From positions 1-42,679 of the forward strand of contig JAQTXL010000007.1 in the NCBI GenBank assembly GCA_028688835.1: a stretch of 42,679 bases of DNA. The letters are read 5' to 3'. Under the pieces are notes generated by a model. The model had not been told where the DNA came from, did not search any database, and saw only the letters and a list, made by a program, of their open reading frames with translations. The position numbers and the translations under genes were made by a program. Every line of letters begins with the position of its first letter. The stretch's first letter is position 1. This DNA comes from Candidatus Nanopelagicales bacterium. Its GTDB lineage: Bacteria; Actinomycetota; Actinomycetes; S36-B12. Below, one piece after another: positions 24,396 to 32,185 of the stretch.

Positions 24396-25175
24396 CTAGC
24401 GACCGGTGAATGTCGCTTTGCCCGCGCCGTTCTCGATGAAGGACTGCATGCCGATCGCGCGATCCTCAGTCGCGAACAGTGCCGAGAACGCCTGGCGCTC
24501 GAGCTCGAGGCCGGTGTCGAGGTCGACGTCGAGCCCACGGTCGATCACACGCTTGGCAGCCTGCATCGCGATGCGCGGACCGGCGGCAAGCTGCTGGGCC
24601 CACTCCATGGCGCGCGCGAGCACCTGGTCGCCGGCCACTACGACGTCGACCAGCCCGATGCGCAGGGCCTCGTCGGCGTCGACGAAGCGCCCGGAGAAGA
24701 TGAGCTCCTTGGCACGCGAGACGCCGATGAGGCGCGGCAGGCGCTGCGTGCCGCCGGCGCCGGGGATCAGTCCGAGCAGCATCTCGGGCTGCCCGAGCTT
24801 GGCAGTGTCGGAGGCAACCCGGAAGTCGCAGGCGAGTGCGAGCTCGCAGCCGCCGCCGAGCGCGAAGCCGGTGATCGCCGCGATCGTGGGCTGCGCGATG
24901 CGCGCGACTGCAGTGAACGCCTCCTCCAGCCGCAGCGACACGTCGATCATCGCCTGGTAGTCGAGGGCCGCCATCTCCTTGACATCTGCACCTGCCGCGA
25001 ACAGCCGCTCGCCGCCGTGGATCACCACTGCGCGCACATCGTCGCGGCGCGTGACCTCGCGCGCGACCTCACCGATCTCGCGCTGCACCTGCACGGACAG
25101 TGCGTTCATCGGGGGTCGCTGCAGGGTGACGACGGCGACGGACTCCTGGACTTCCAGGCTCACGAATTCAGGCAT
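24396..25175 (-). CDS. Enoyl-CoA hydratase/isomerase family protein
   Basis: A 259-residue crotonase-fold protein acting on acyl-CoA thioesters. The oxyanion-hole segment is AAGADVKEM. Both catalytic glutamates of authentic enoyl-CoA hydratases are kept: one in GGGCELALACDF and one in QPEMLLGLIPGAGGTQRLPR. It is thus likely a real hydratase of fatty-acid or amino-acid breakdown rather than a diverged member; the exact substrate cannot be told. The start MPEFVSLEV has GGAG five bases upstream. It lies on the same strand as iscS, but iscS has its own -10 box, so linkage is loose. It diverges from glgX. Confidence 0.9.
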   Translation of the reverse strand: MPEFVSLEVQESVAVVTLQRPPMNALSVQVQREIGEVAREVTRRDDVRAVVIHGGERLFAAGADVKEMAALDYQAMIDVSLRLEEAFTAVARIAQPTIAAITGFALGGGCELALACDFRVASDTAKLGQPEMLLGLIPGAGGTQRLPRLIGVSRAKELIFSGRFVDADEALRIGLVDVVVAGDQVLARAMEWAQQLAAGPRIAMQAAKRVIDRGLDVDLDTGLELERQAFSALFATEDRAIGMQSFIENGAGKATFTGR

Positions 25176-25243
25176 GATCACTCCAGGCAGACGAGGCGGA
25201 CTCAGTCGAGCCTAGCGGCGACCTGCAGGCCTGCGACCACTGT

Positions 25244-25249
25244 TAGCGT
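25244..25249 (+). promoter_or_regulatory. -10 box of glgX overlapping a LacI-like site
   Basis: TAGCGT lies six bases before the glgX ATG (leaderless type). The same bases fall within TGTTAGCGTTGCCC (25241-25254), which fits seven of the eight fixed positions of the LacI-family consensus TGnnAnCGnTnnCA. Confidence 0.4.
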
Positions 25250-25255
25250 TGCCCG

Positions 25256-27358
25256 ATGCCGCTCACACACGCCAATCGCTGGGACCCGCTGGGCGTGCGT
25301 CCTGACGGATGCGGCGGCGCCCATGTGGCCCTCTGGGCACAGGGCGCCTCACGTGTGTTCCTGTGCATCTTCGACGATGACGGCAGCGAGCGGCAGATCG
25401 AGATCACCGAGCGCATCTTCAACGTGTTCAACCTGCACATCGACGACATGCCCATCGGATCGCGCTACGGGTTCCGCGTGCACGGACCCTGGGACCCGGC
25501 CATCGGGCACCGGTGGAATCCCAACAAGCTGCTGCTCGACCCGTACGCCAAGGCCATCGAGGGACCGATCGTCCTCAACAGCGCCGTCAACGGCCACGTG
25601 GGCACCGACGACATGGCCTACAGCGCCGAGGACTCCGCTCCCTACATGCCCAAGTCGATCCTGGTCGACACCGACTTCGACTGGGGTGATGACCGCAGCC
25701 CGCTGACGCCGTGGGGCGACACCGTCATCTACGAGACCCATGTCAAGGGACTGACACAGCTGCACCCGAGCGTCCCCGAGCACCAGCGCGGCACCTACGC
25801 CGGCCTTGCCCACCCTGCAGTGATCGAGCACCTGCACGCCTGCGGTGTCACCGCCGTCGAGCTGCTGCCGGTGCACCAGTTCATCGACGAGACGCACCTG
25901 CTCGAGCTGGGGCTCACCAACTACTGGGGCTACAACTCGATCGGGTTCTTCGCCCCCCACGACGCGTACTCGTCGTCGGGCACGCGCGGTCAGCAGGTCA
26001 ATGAGTTCAAGCAGATGGTCAAGGACCTGCACGCTGCAGGACTCGAGGTCATCCTCGATGTCGTCTACAACCACACTGCCGAGGGCAATGAGCAGGGACC
26101 GACCCTGAGCTTCCGAGGCATCGACAACGACGACTACTACCACCTGGCCGATGGCGGGCGTCGCTACGCCGACTACACCGGCACGGGCAACACCCTCAAC
26201 CTGTCGAACCCGCACGTGCTCCAGCTCGTCATGGACTCGCTGCGCTACTGGGTGACCGAGATGCACGTCGATGGCTTCCGGTTCGACCTCGCCTCAGCGC
26301 TGGCCAGGTCGATGCACGATGTCGACATGCTCGGCACGTTTATGTCGACCCTGCAGCAGGATCCCGTGCTGCGCCGGGTCAAGCTCATCGCCGAGCCGTG
26401 GGACGTGGGTCCCGGCGGATACCAGGTGGGCGAGTTCCCGCCACTGTGGACGGAATGGAACGACAAGTTCCGCGACTGCCTGCGCGACTTCTGGCGGGGG
26501 GCCATCGGCATCGGGGAGGTGGGCTGGCGCCTGTCCGGCTCGGCCGACCTCTACGCGTCCGAAGGGCGCCGACCCTTCGCATCGATCAACTTCATCACGG
26601 CGCACGACGGCTTCACGATGCGCGACCTGGTGTCCTACGAGCACAAGCACAACATGGCCAACGGCGAGGACAACCGCGACGGCACCGACAACAACCGCTC
26701 ACGCAACTACGGGATCGAGGGCGATACCGACGACGAGGGCATCAACCGCATCCGCTACCGGCAGCTGCGCAACCTCTTCGCGACCCTCGCCTTCTCCACC
26801 GGCGTTCCGATGATCACTGCCGGCGATGAGTTCGGTCGCACCCAGCAGGGCAACAACAACGCGTACTGCCAGGACAACGAGATCTCCTGGGTCGACTGGG
26901 ACCTCAGCGCCGAGCAGTGGAGCCTGCTCGCCTTCAACCAGCGCGCCATGCAGCTGCGGCATGCACATCACGCATTCCGCCAGCGCTACTTCTTCGACGG
27001 GCGGCCGATGCACGAGGGCGGGCCCAAGGACCTGGCCTGGATCTCACCCGATGGCACTGATGTGCCCGACGGCGCCTGGCACGATGGCTCGCAGCGCACG
27101 CTGGGCATGTTCATCGCCGGCGACCTCACCCATCGGGCCGACAAGGCGCCGGTGCACGACGACTCGTTCCTGCTGCTCCTGCATGCGGGCGAGGACGACC
27201 AGGACTTCGTGCTGCCGGGCCTGCCGTACGGCACCCACTTCGAGGTGCTCCTCTCGACCACCGACGAGGCGGCACCTGGCAGTGACGGCATCATGCTGAA
27301 GGGGGCCATCGTGACGATGGCCCCCTTCAGCATGATGCTCCTGCGCGTGAGCGCGTAG
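25256..27358 (+). CDS. glgX: Glycogen debranching enzyme GlgX
   Basis: An isoamylase-type GH13 enzyme hydrolysing alpha-1,6 branches, mainly the short stubs left by glycogen phosphorylase. The 700-residue protein has an N-terminal CBM48 domain, then the barrel. The nucleophile is D344 (GFRFDLASAL), the acid/base E380 (LIAEPWD), and the third carboxylate D451 (TAHDGFTMRDLV). The segment ADYTGTGNTLN is typical of the GlgX/TreX group. The start at ATG 25256 has no ribosome site and a -10 box six bases upstream. It ends one base from the convergent glgP stop. Its last ~23 codons contain a perfect 51-bp inverted repeat. Confidence 0.95.
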   Translation: MPLTHANRWDPLGVRPDGCGGAHVALWAQGASRVFLCIFDDDGSERQIEITERIFNVFNLHIDDMPIGSRYGFRVHGPWDPAIGHRWNPNKLLLDPYAKAIEGPIVLNSAVNGHVGTDDMAYSAEDSAPYMPKSILVDTDFDWGDDRSPLTPWGDTVIYETHVKGLTQLHPSVPEHQRGTYAGLAHPAVIEHLHACGVTAVELLPVHQFIDETHLLELGLTNYWGYNSIGFFAPHDAYSSSGTRGQQVNEFKQMVKDLHAAGLEVILDVVYNHTAEGNEQGPTLSFRGIDNDDYYHLADGGRRYADYTGTGNTLNLSNPHVLQLVMDSLRYWVTEMHVDGFRFDLASALARSMHDVDMLGTFMSTLQQDPVLRRVKLIAEPWDVGPGGYQVGEFPPLWTEWNDKFRDCLRDFWRGAIGIGEVGWRLSGSADLYASEGRRPFASINFITAHDGFTMRDLVSYEHKHNMANGEDNRDGTDNNRSRNYGIEGDTDDEGINRIRYRQLRNLFATLAFSTGVPMITAGDEFGRTQQGNNNAYCQDNEISWVDWDLSAEQWSLLAFNQRAMQLRHAHHAFRQRYFFDGRPMHEGGPKDLAWISPDGTDVPDGAWHDGSQRTLGMFIAGDLTHRADKAPVHDDSFLLLLHAGEDDQDFVLPGLPYGTHFEVLLSTTDEAAPGSDGIMLKGAIVTMAPFSMMLLRVSA
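27288..27338. terminator. Perfect 51-bp inverted repeat inside the 3' end of glgX
   Basis: Arms 27288-27312 and 27314-27338 are exact reverse complements (25 bases each) with a single central base. The core is GAAGGGGGCCATCGT/ACGATGGCCCCCTTC. It is fully inside the glgX reading frame, encoding part of LKGAIVTMAPFSMMLL. It lies just before the glgX/glgP stops, which are one base apart, so it probably serves as a shared transcription terminator built into coding sequence. Confidence 0.75.
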
Positions 27359-27359
27359 G

Positions 27360-29981
27360 TCAGCCGGAGAACTGCACCGGCTGCTCGCCGGCGTGCAGCT
27401 CGGCCGCGATGACCGGCAGGGTCTGCAGCCCCATCTCCGGCGACGACGCGAGACCGCGATGCGCCGGCAGGATCCGCACGGTGTAGCCGAAGGGGCCGTT
27501 CTGATCCAGGTGCAGGCGCAGCGAGTACAGCCAGCGATTGCCCTCGTAGCCCTCGACCGAGGTCATCGCAGGCGTGCGCGCGCTGACGATCCGGTCATGG
27601 GAGTCGACGCGACCGTGCACGACCTGCACGACCACATCGGACGGCGCGAGGTCCCCCAGCGCGACGAAGGCTCGGATCTCCACCTCGGTGCCGAGGTTCA
27701 CGGTGTCGCCGACGCCCTGGATCTCGACGTGCTCGACGAGCGCGGTCGACCAGGAGGACCGCACATGGGCCTTCCAGACCGCCAGCTCGCGCGCGAGCGC
27801 GTAGTCGTCGGCTGCCGCCTCGCGACCTGCCCCCGCCGCAGGCAGGTAGAGGTGATTGACGTAGTCGCGCACCATGCGGCTGGCCAGCACCTTGGGCCCG
27901 AGGGTCCGCAGGGTGTGCCGCACCATGCCGATCCAGCGGCCCGGGAGCCCCTGGTCATTGAGCTCGTAGAACGTCGGCGCAACGGCCTTCTCGATGAGGT
28001 CGTAGAGCGCGGAGGCCTCGAGGTCGTCGCGGTGGTCGGCATCCTCGACGCCGTCGGCGGTCGGGATCGCCCAGCCGTTCTGGCCGTCGAACCACTCGTC
28101 CCACCAGCCGTCGAGGATCGACAGGTTGAGGGCGCCGTTGAGGGCGGCCTTCATGCCTGAGGTGCCGCTGGCCTCGAGGGGACGGATGGGGTTGTTGAGC
28201 CACACGTCGCAGCCCGGATAGAGCACGGTCGCCATCGCCATGTCGTAGTTGGGCAGGAACACGATGCGATCGCGCACGCCCTCCTGGTCGGCGAACTGCA
28301 CGAGCTCCTGGATGAGTCGCTTGCCGCCGTCGTCGGCGGGGTGGGACTTGCCGGCCACGACCAGTTGCACCGGGCGCTTCTCGTCGAGCAGCAGGGCGCG
28401 CAGGCGCGCCTTGTCGCGCAGCATGAGGGTGAGCCGCTTGTACGACGGCACGCGTCGGGCGAACCCGATGGTGAGCACGTCGGGGTCGAGCACGCCGTCG
28501 ATCCACTGCAGCTCGGCGTCACTGGCACCGCGCGCGAGCCACGACTCGCGCAGGCGGTGACGGGTCATGACGATGAGCTCCTCGCGCAGCTGGCGCTTGA
28601 CCGCCCAGAGGCGGTCGTCGGGTGCGTCGGCGATGGCCTCCCAGCCCTGCTGCTCATTGAGCAGGGCGGCACCATCGGCGCCCAGGGCGAGGTCGCGCAC
28701 CTGGCGCGCGACCCAGGTCGGCGCATGCACGCCGTTCGTGATCGAGGTGATCGGCACATCGTCGTTGTCGAAGCCCGGCCACAGCCCGGCGAACATGTCG
28801 CGCGACACGTGGCCGTGCAGCAGGCTCACGCCGTTGGCGCGTCCGGCGATGCGCAGGCCCATCACTGCCATGTTGAACATGTTCGGGTCGCCGCCGTCGT
28901 AGTCCTCGGCGCCCAGCGCGAGGATGCGCTCGACGGGCACGCCGGCCGCTGCGTTGTCGCCGCCGAAGGTGCGCGCGACGAGATCACGGGGGAACCGATC
29001 GATGCCGGCGGGCACTGGCGTGTGAGTCGTGAACACGGTGCCGGCACGCACCGCCTCGAAGGCCTCGTCGTAGGACAGCCCGAGATCGGACTGCACGAGC
29101 TCGCGGATGCGCTCGAGGCCGAGGAAACCGGCGTGGCCCTCATTGGTGTGGAAGACCTCAGGCGCCGGTGCACCGGTGATGCGGCAGTAGGCGCGCAGCG
29201 CCCGCACCCCGCCGATGCCCAGCAGCATCTCCTGCAGCAGGCGGTGCTCGCCGCCGCCGCCGTAGAGCCGGTCGGTGACCTCACGCTCGGCCGGGGCGTT
29301 CTCCTCGACATCGGAGTCCAGGAGGAGCAGTGGCACGCGCCCGACCTGGGCGACCCAGATGTGCGCGTTGATGGCGCGGCCGCCGTTGAGCCCCACGGCG
29401 ACCTTGGCCGGGGTTCCGTCGGCCTCGCGCAGGAGCGTGACGGGGCTGCCGTCGGGATCGCACACCGGGTAGTGCTCGAGCTGCCAGCCGTCGCGCGACA
29501 GCGACTGGCGGAAGTAGCCGGCCCGGTAGAACAGTCCCAGGCCGATGATCGGCACGCCGAGGTCGCTCGCGGTCTTGAGGTGGTCGCCGGCCAGGATGCC
29601 CAGGCCGCCGGAGTACTGCGGCAGTGCGGCGGTCACGCCGAACTCGGGCGAGAAGTAGGCGATGCCCTGGGCGCGGTCGGTGCCCAGGGACTGGTACCAG
29701 TGATCGCTGGCCAGGTACGAGCGCAGGCCGTCGACGCGCTGGCCGATCCAGGTGACGAAGCCGTCGTCGGCGGCAAGCGCTGCCAGCCGCTCGGCCGACA
29801 CCTCGCCCAGCAGCCGGACCGGGTCCTCCTCGACCTCGGCCCACAGCTCCGGGTCGATGGCCCGGAACAGGTCGCGGGTCTCGGGATCCCACGACCAGCG
29901 CAGGTTGTGGGCGAGTTCGTCCAGGGCGCTCAGGCGCTCAGGCAGGACGGTGCGGACGGTGAATCGGCGGATGGCTCTCAC
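27360..29981 (-). CDS. glgP: Alpha-glucan (glycogen) phosphorylase
   Basis: Phosphorolyses alpha-1,4-glucan ends to glucose-1-phosphate, with PLP as cofactor. The 873-residue protein is the form found across actinobacteria and archaea, with an N-terminal DUF3417 domain (LPERLSALDELAHNLRWSWDPETRDLF). The PLP/phosphate region is intact: EASGTSGMKAALNGALNLSILDGWWDEW. It starts at GTG with TAGGGT seven bases upstream and no ribosome site. It diverges from glgE across about 155 bases holding a LacI-like operator, and converges on glgX, its debranching partner. Together glgX and glgP form the degradative side of the cluster. Confidence 0.96.
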   Translation of the reverse strand: MRAIRRFTVRTVLPERLSALDELAHNLRWSWDPETRDLFRAIDPELWAEVEEDPVRLLGEVSAERLAALAADDGFVTWIGQRVDGLRSYLASDHWYQSLGTDRAQGIAYFSPEFGVTAALPQYSGGLGILAGDHLKTASDLGVPIIGLGLFYRAGYFRQSLSRDGWQLEHYPVCDPDGSPVTLLREADGTPAKVAVGLNGGRAINAHIWVAQVGRVPLLLLDSDVEENAPAEREVTDRLYGGGGEHRLLQEMLLGIGGVRALRAYCRITGAPAPEVFHTNEGHAGFLGLERIRELVQSDLGLSYDEAFEAVRAGTVFTTHTPVPAGIDRFPRDLVARTFGGDNAAAGVPVERILALGAEDYDGGDPNMFNMAVMGLRIAGRANGVSLLHGHVSRDMFAGLWPGFDNDDVPITSITNGVHAPTWVARQVRDLALGADGAALLNEQQGWEAIADAPDDRLWAVKRQLREELIVMTRHRLRESWLARGASDAELQWIDGVLDPDVLTIGFARRVPSYKRLTLMLRDKARLRALLLDEKRPVQLVVAGKSHPADDGGKRLIQELVQFADQEGVRDRIVFLPNYDMAMATVLYPGCDVWLNNPIRPLEASGTSGMKAALNGALNLSILDGWWDEWFDGQNGWAIPTADGVEDADHRDDLEASALYDLIEKAVAPTFYELNDQGLPGRWIGMVRHTLRTLGPKVLASRMVRDYVNHLYLPAAGAGREAAADDYALARELAVWKAHVRSSWSTALVEHVEIQGVGDTVNLGTEVEIRAFVALGDLAPSDVVVQVVHGRVDSHDRIVSARTPAMTSVEGYEGNRWLYSLRLHLDQNGPFGYTVRILPAHRGLASSPEMGLQTLPVIAAELHAGEQPVQFSG

Positions 29982-29988
29982 GGGTGCA

Positions 29989-29994
29989 ACCCTA
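29989..29994 (-). promoter_or_regulatory. -10 box of glgP (leaderless type)
   Basis: TAGGGT on the minus strand, seven bases before the glgP GTG. The LacI-like operator lies 8-21 bases upstream, across the -35 region. Confidence 0.5.
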
Positions 29995-30001
29995 GCCGAC
30001 G

Positions 30002-30015
30002 TGATAACGCTTACA
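30002..30015. promoter_or_regulatory. LacI-family operator candidate between glgP and glgE
   Basis: TGATAACGCTTACA fits TGnnAnCGnTnnCA at all eight fixed positions on both strands. It occupies the -35 region of glgP and could also influence divergent glgE. Sugar-responsive LacI regulators commonly act on glycogen/maltose genes, but no regulator gene is in the window. Confidence 0.55.
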
Positions 30016-30123
30016 TGCCCGGGCAGGTCACAGCCGTGTGAATTTCAGGGAACAACTGGATGCCAGCCCACCGGACGGCGCGCAGCGCCCGCGCGCGACA
30101 TGCACCCGCGTGCGGTTCGCCGG

Positions 30124-30129
30124 TACGGT
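30124..30129 (+). promoter_or_regulatory. -10 box of glgE (leaderless type)
   Basis: TACGGT lies seven bases before the ATG at 30137, with no ribosome site between. Confidence 0.45.
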
Positions 30130-30136
30130 CAGGGTC

Positions 30137-32185
30137 ATGGCCCCTTCCGGTACGTCGCGCGGCGCGCGCGCCGCCCGCCCTGCCCAGCCCTGGCTGCCCC
30201 CCACCATCACGGTCGCCGCGGAACTGTCCGGCCGCTTCCCGATCACCGAGGTCCAGCCCTGCGTGCTCGGCGGGCGCAGGCCCGCGGCGGCGGCTGTGGG
30301 CGAGGCCGTTCCCATCCGCTGCGTGAGCTTCCGCGAGGGCCATGACGCCCTCGGCGTGCAGGTGCGCCTGCTGCGCCCCGATGGCAGCGAGCACTCGAGC
30401 ATGCGCCTGGCGCCCTGCAACGACGGTCTCGACACGTGGCAGGGCCAGGTGCGGCCTGATGCCCAAGGGCTGTGGTCCTTCGAGATCCTGGCCTGGGGCG
30501 ACCCCTGGGCCAGCTGGCGGCACCGGGCCGAGATCAAGGTGCCGGCCGGCATCGATGCCGACCTCGAGCTCGAGGAGGGCGCCCTGGTGCTCGAGCGCGC
30601 CGCTGCGAGCTTGGGCGCTGCGGAGCGCGTCGACCTCGCGACCGCCGTCGCGGCCCTGCGCTCCACGCTCCCGCCGGCCGATCGCCTCGCCGCCGCGCTC
30701 GCCCCCGCGGTCGTCGCGATCATGCACGAGCAGCCGCTGCGCGAGCACGTGACCGTGAGCGGGCCGTGGCCCCTGCGTGTGCAGCGCCGCCGGGCCCTCG
30801 TCGGCGCCTGGTACGAGCTGTTCCCGCGCAGTGAGGGAGCCGACCCCGCACATGCCATGTCGGGCACCCTGGCCACAGCGGCCGAGCGCCTGCCGGCCAT
30901 CGCCGCCATGGGCTTCGACGTCGTCTACGTGCCACCCGTGCACCCCATCGGCGAGGTCAACCGCAAGGGCCCGAACAACACCCTGACGCCGGCCATCGGC
31001 GATCCCGGCTCCCCGTGGGCCATCGGCTCGGCTGCTGGCGGCCATGACGCCGTGCACCCGGACCTCGGCACCCTTGCCGACTTCGACGACTTCGTCGCGC
31101 AGTGCACCGGACTCGGCATGGAGATCGCCCTCGACCTGGCCCTGCAGGCCGCACCTGACCATCCCTGGGTCGCCAGCCATCCGGAGTGGTTCACGACGCG
31201 CGCCGACGGAACGATCGCCTACGCGGAGAACCCCCCGAAGAAGTACCAGGACATCTACCCGCTGAACTTCGACAACGACCCGGAGGGCCTGTACCTGGAG
31301 GTCGAGCGCATCGTGCGCTTCTGGGTGGGGCACGGGGTGCAGATCTTCCGCGTCGACAACCCGCACACCAAGCCCGTGTGGGTGTGGGAGCGACTCATCG
31401 CGGCGATCAACGCCGACCACCCTGACGTCATCTTCCTCGCCGAGGCCTTCACCGGTCCGCCGATGATGCGCGCCCTCGCGCAGGTCGGCTTCCAGCAGAG
31501 CTATACGTACTTCACGTGGCGCAACTCGCGCGATGAGCTCGAGCAGTACCTCACCGAGCTCGCAGGGCCGCTGGCCGCGTCGATGCGCCCCAACCTGTTC
31601 ACGAACACGCCCGACATCCTCACGGCGTACCTGCAGAACGGTGGCCCGCACGCGTTCGCGATCCGCGCCACCCTTGCCGCCACGCTGTCGCCGACGTACG
31701 GCATCTACAGCGGCTTCGAGCTCTTCGAGCACGTGGCGCTGCGGCCCGGCAGCGAGGAGTACCTCGACACCGAGAAGTTCCAGTACCGCCCGCGCGACTG
31801 GGCCGGCGCCGACGCGAGCGGCGTCACGCTGGCACCGCTGCTGACGCGGCTCAATGCGATCCGGGCAGCGCACCCCGCCCTGCAGGACCTTCGATCCCTG
31901 CGGTTCCACGCGTGCGACAACCCCAGCATCATCGCGTTCTCGAAGGCCGATGACGACGACTGCGTCCTGGTGGTCTGCACCCTCGATCCCTACAACGAGC
32001 AGCAGGGCACGGTGCACCTGGACATGGGCGCGCTCGGGCTGCAGTGGGACGATCAGTTCACCGCGCATGACCTCGTGCGCGAGCAGTCGTGGACGTGGGG
32101 CCAGAATGCCTATGTGCGCCTGGCGCCCTGGGAGCAGGTTGCGCACGTGATCCACGTGGCAAGGGGGGACGCAAGTGGCAGCTAG
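30137..32185 (+). CDS. glgE: Maltose-1-phosphate maltosyltransferase GlgE
   Basis: A GH13_3 transferase that adds maltose from maltose-1-phosphate to alpha-1,4-glucan, the elongation step of the actinobacterial GlgE pathway. The 682-residue protein has the N-terminal beta domain (PPTITVAAELSGRFPI), a helical domain S, the barrel with KGPNNTLTP and PPKKYQDIYPLNF, nucleophile D407 (FRVDNPHTKP) and acid/base E436 (FLAEAFTGP). The ATG at 30137 is preferred over an upstream frame start at 30038: it matches homologous N-termini and has TACGGT seven bases before it. It overlaps glgB by 11 bases. The usual partners treS and pep2/mak are not in this window. Confidence 0.96.
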   Translation: MAPSGTSRGARAARPAQPWLPPTITVAAELSGRFPITEVQPCVLGGRRPAAAAVGEAVPIRCVSFREGHDALGVQVRLLRPDGSEHSSMRLAPCNDGLDTWQGQVRPDAQGLWSFEILAWGDPWASWRHRAEIKVPAGIDADLELEEGALVLERAAASLGAAERVDLATAVAALRSTLPPADRLAAALAPAVVAIMHEQPLREHVTVSGPWPLRVQRRRALVGAWYELFPRSEGADPAHAMSGTLATAAERLPAIAAMGFDVVYVPPVHPIGEVNRKGPNNTLTPAIGDPGSPWAIGSAAGGHDAVHPDLGTLADFDDFVAQCTGLGMEIALDLALQAAPDHPWVASHPEWFTTRADGTIAYAENPPKKYQDIYPLNFDNDPEGLYLEVERIVRFWVGHGVQIFRVDNPHTKPVWVWERLIAAINADHPDVIFLAEAFTGPPMMRALAQVGFQQSYTYFTWRNSRDELEQYLTELAGPLAASMRPNLFTNTPDILTAYLQNGGPHAFAIRATLAATLSPTYGIYSGFELFEHVALRPGSEEYLDTEKFQYRPRDWAGADASGVTLAPLLTRLNAIRAAHPALQDLRSLRFHACDNPSIIAFSKADDDDCVLVVCTLDPYNEQQGTVHLDMGALGLQWDDQFTAHDLVREQSWTWGQNAYVRLAPWEQVAHVIHVARGDASGS

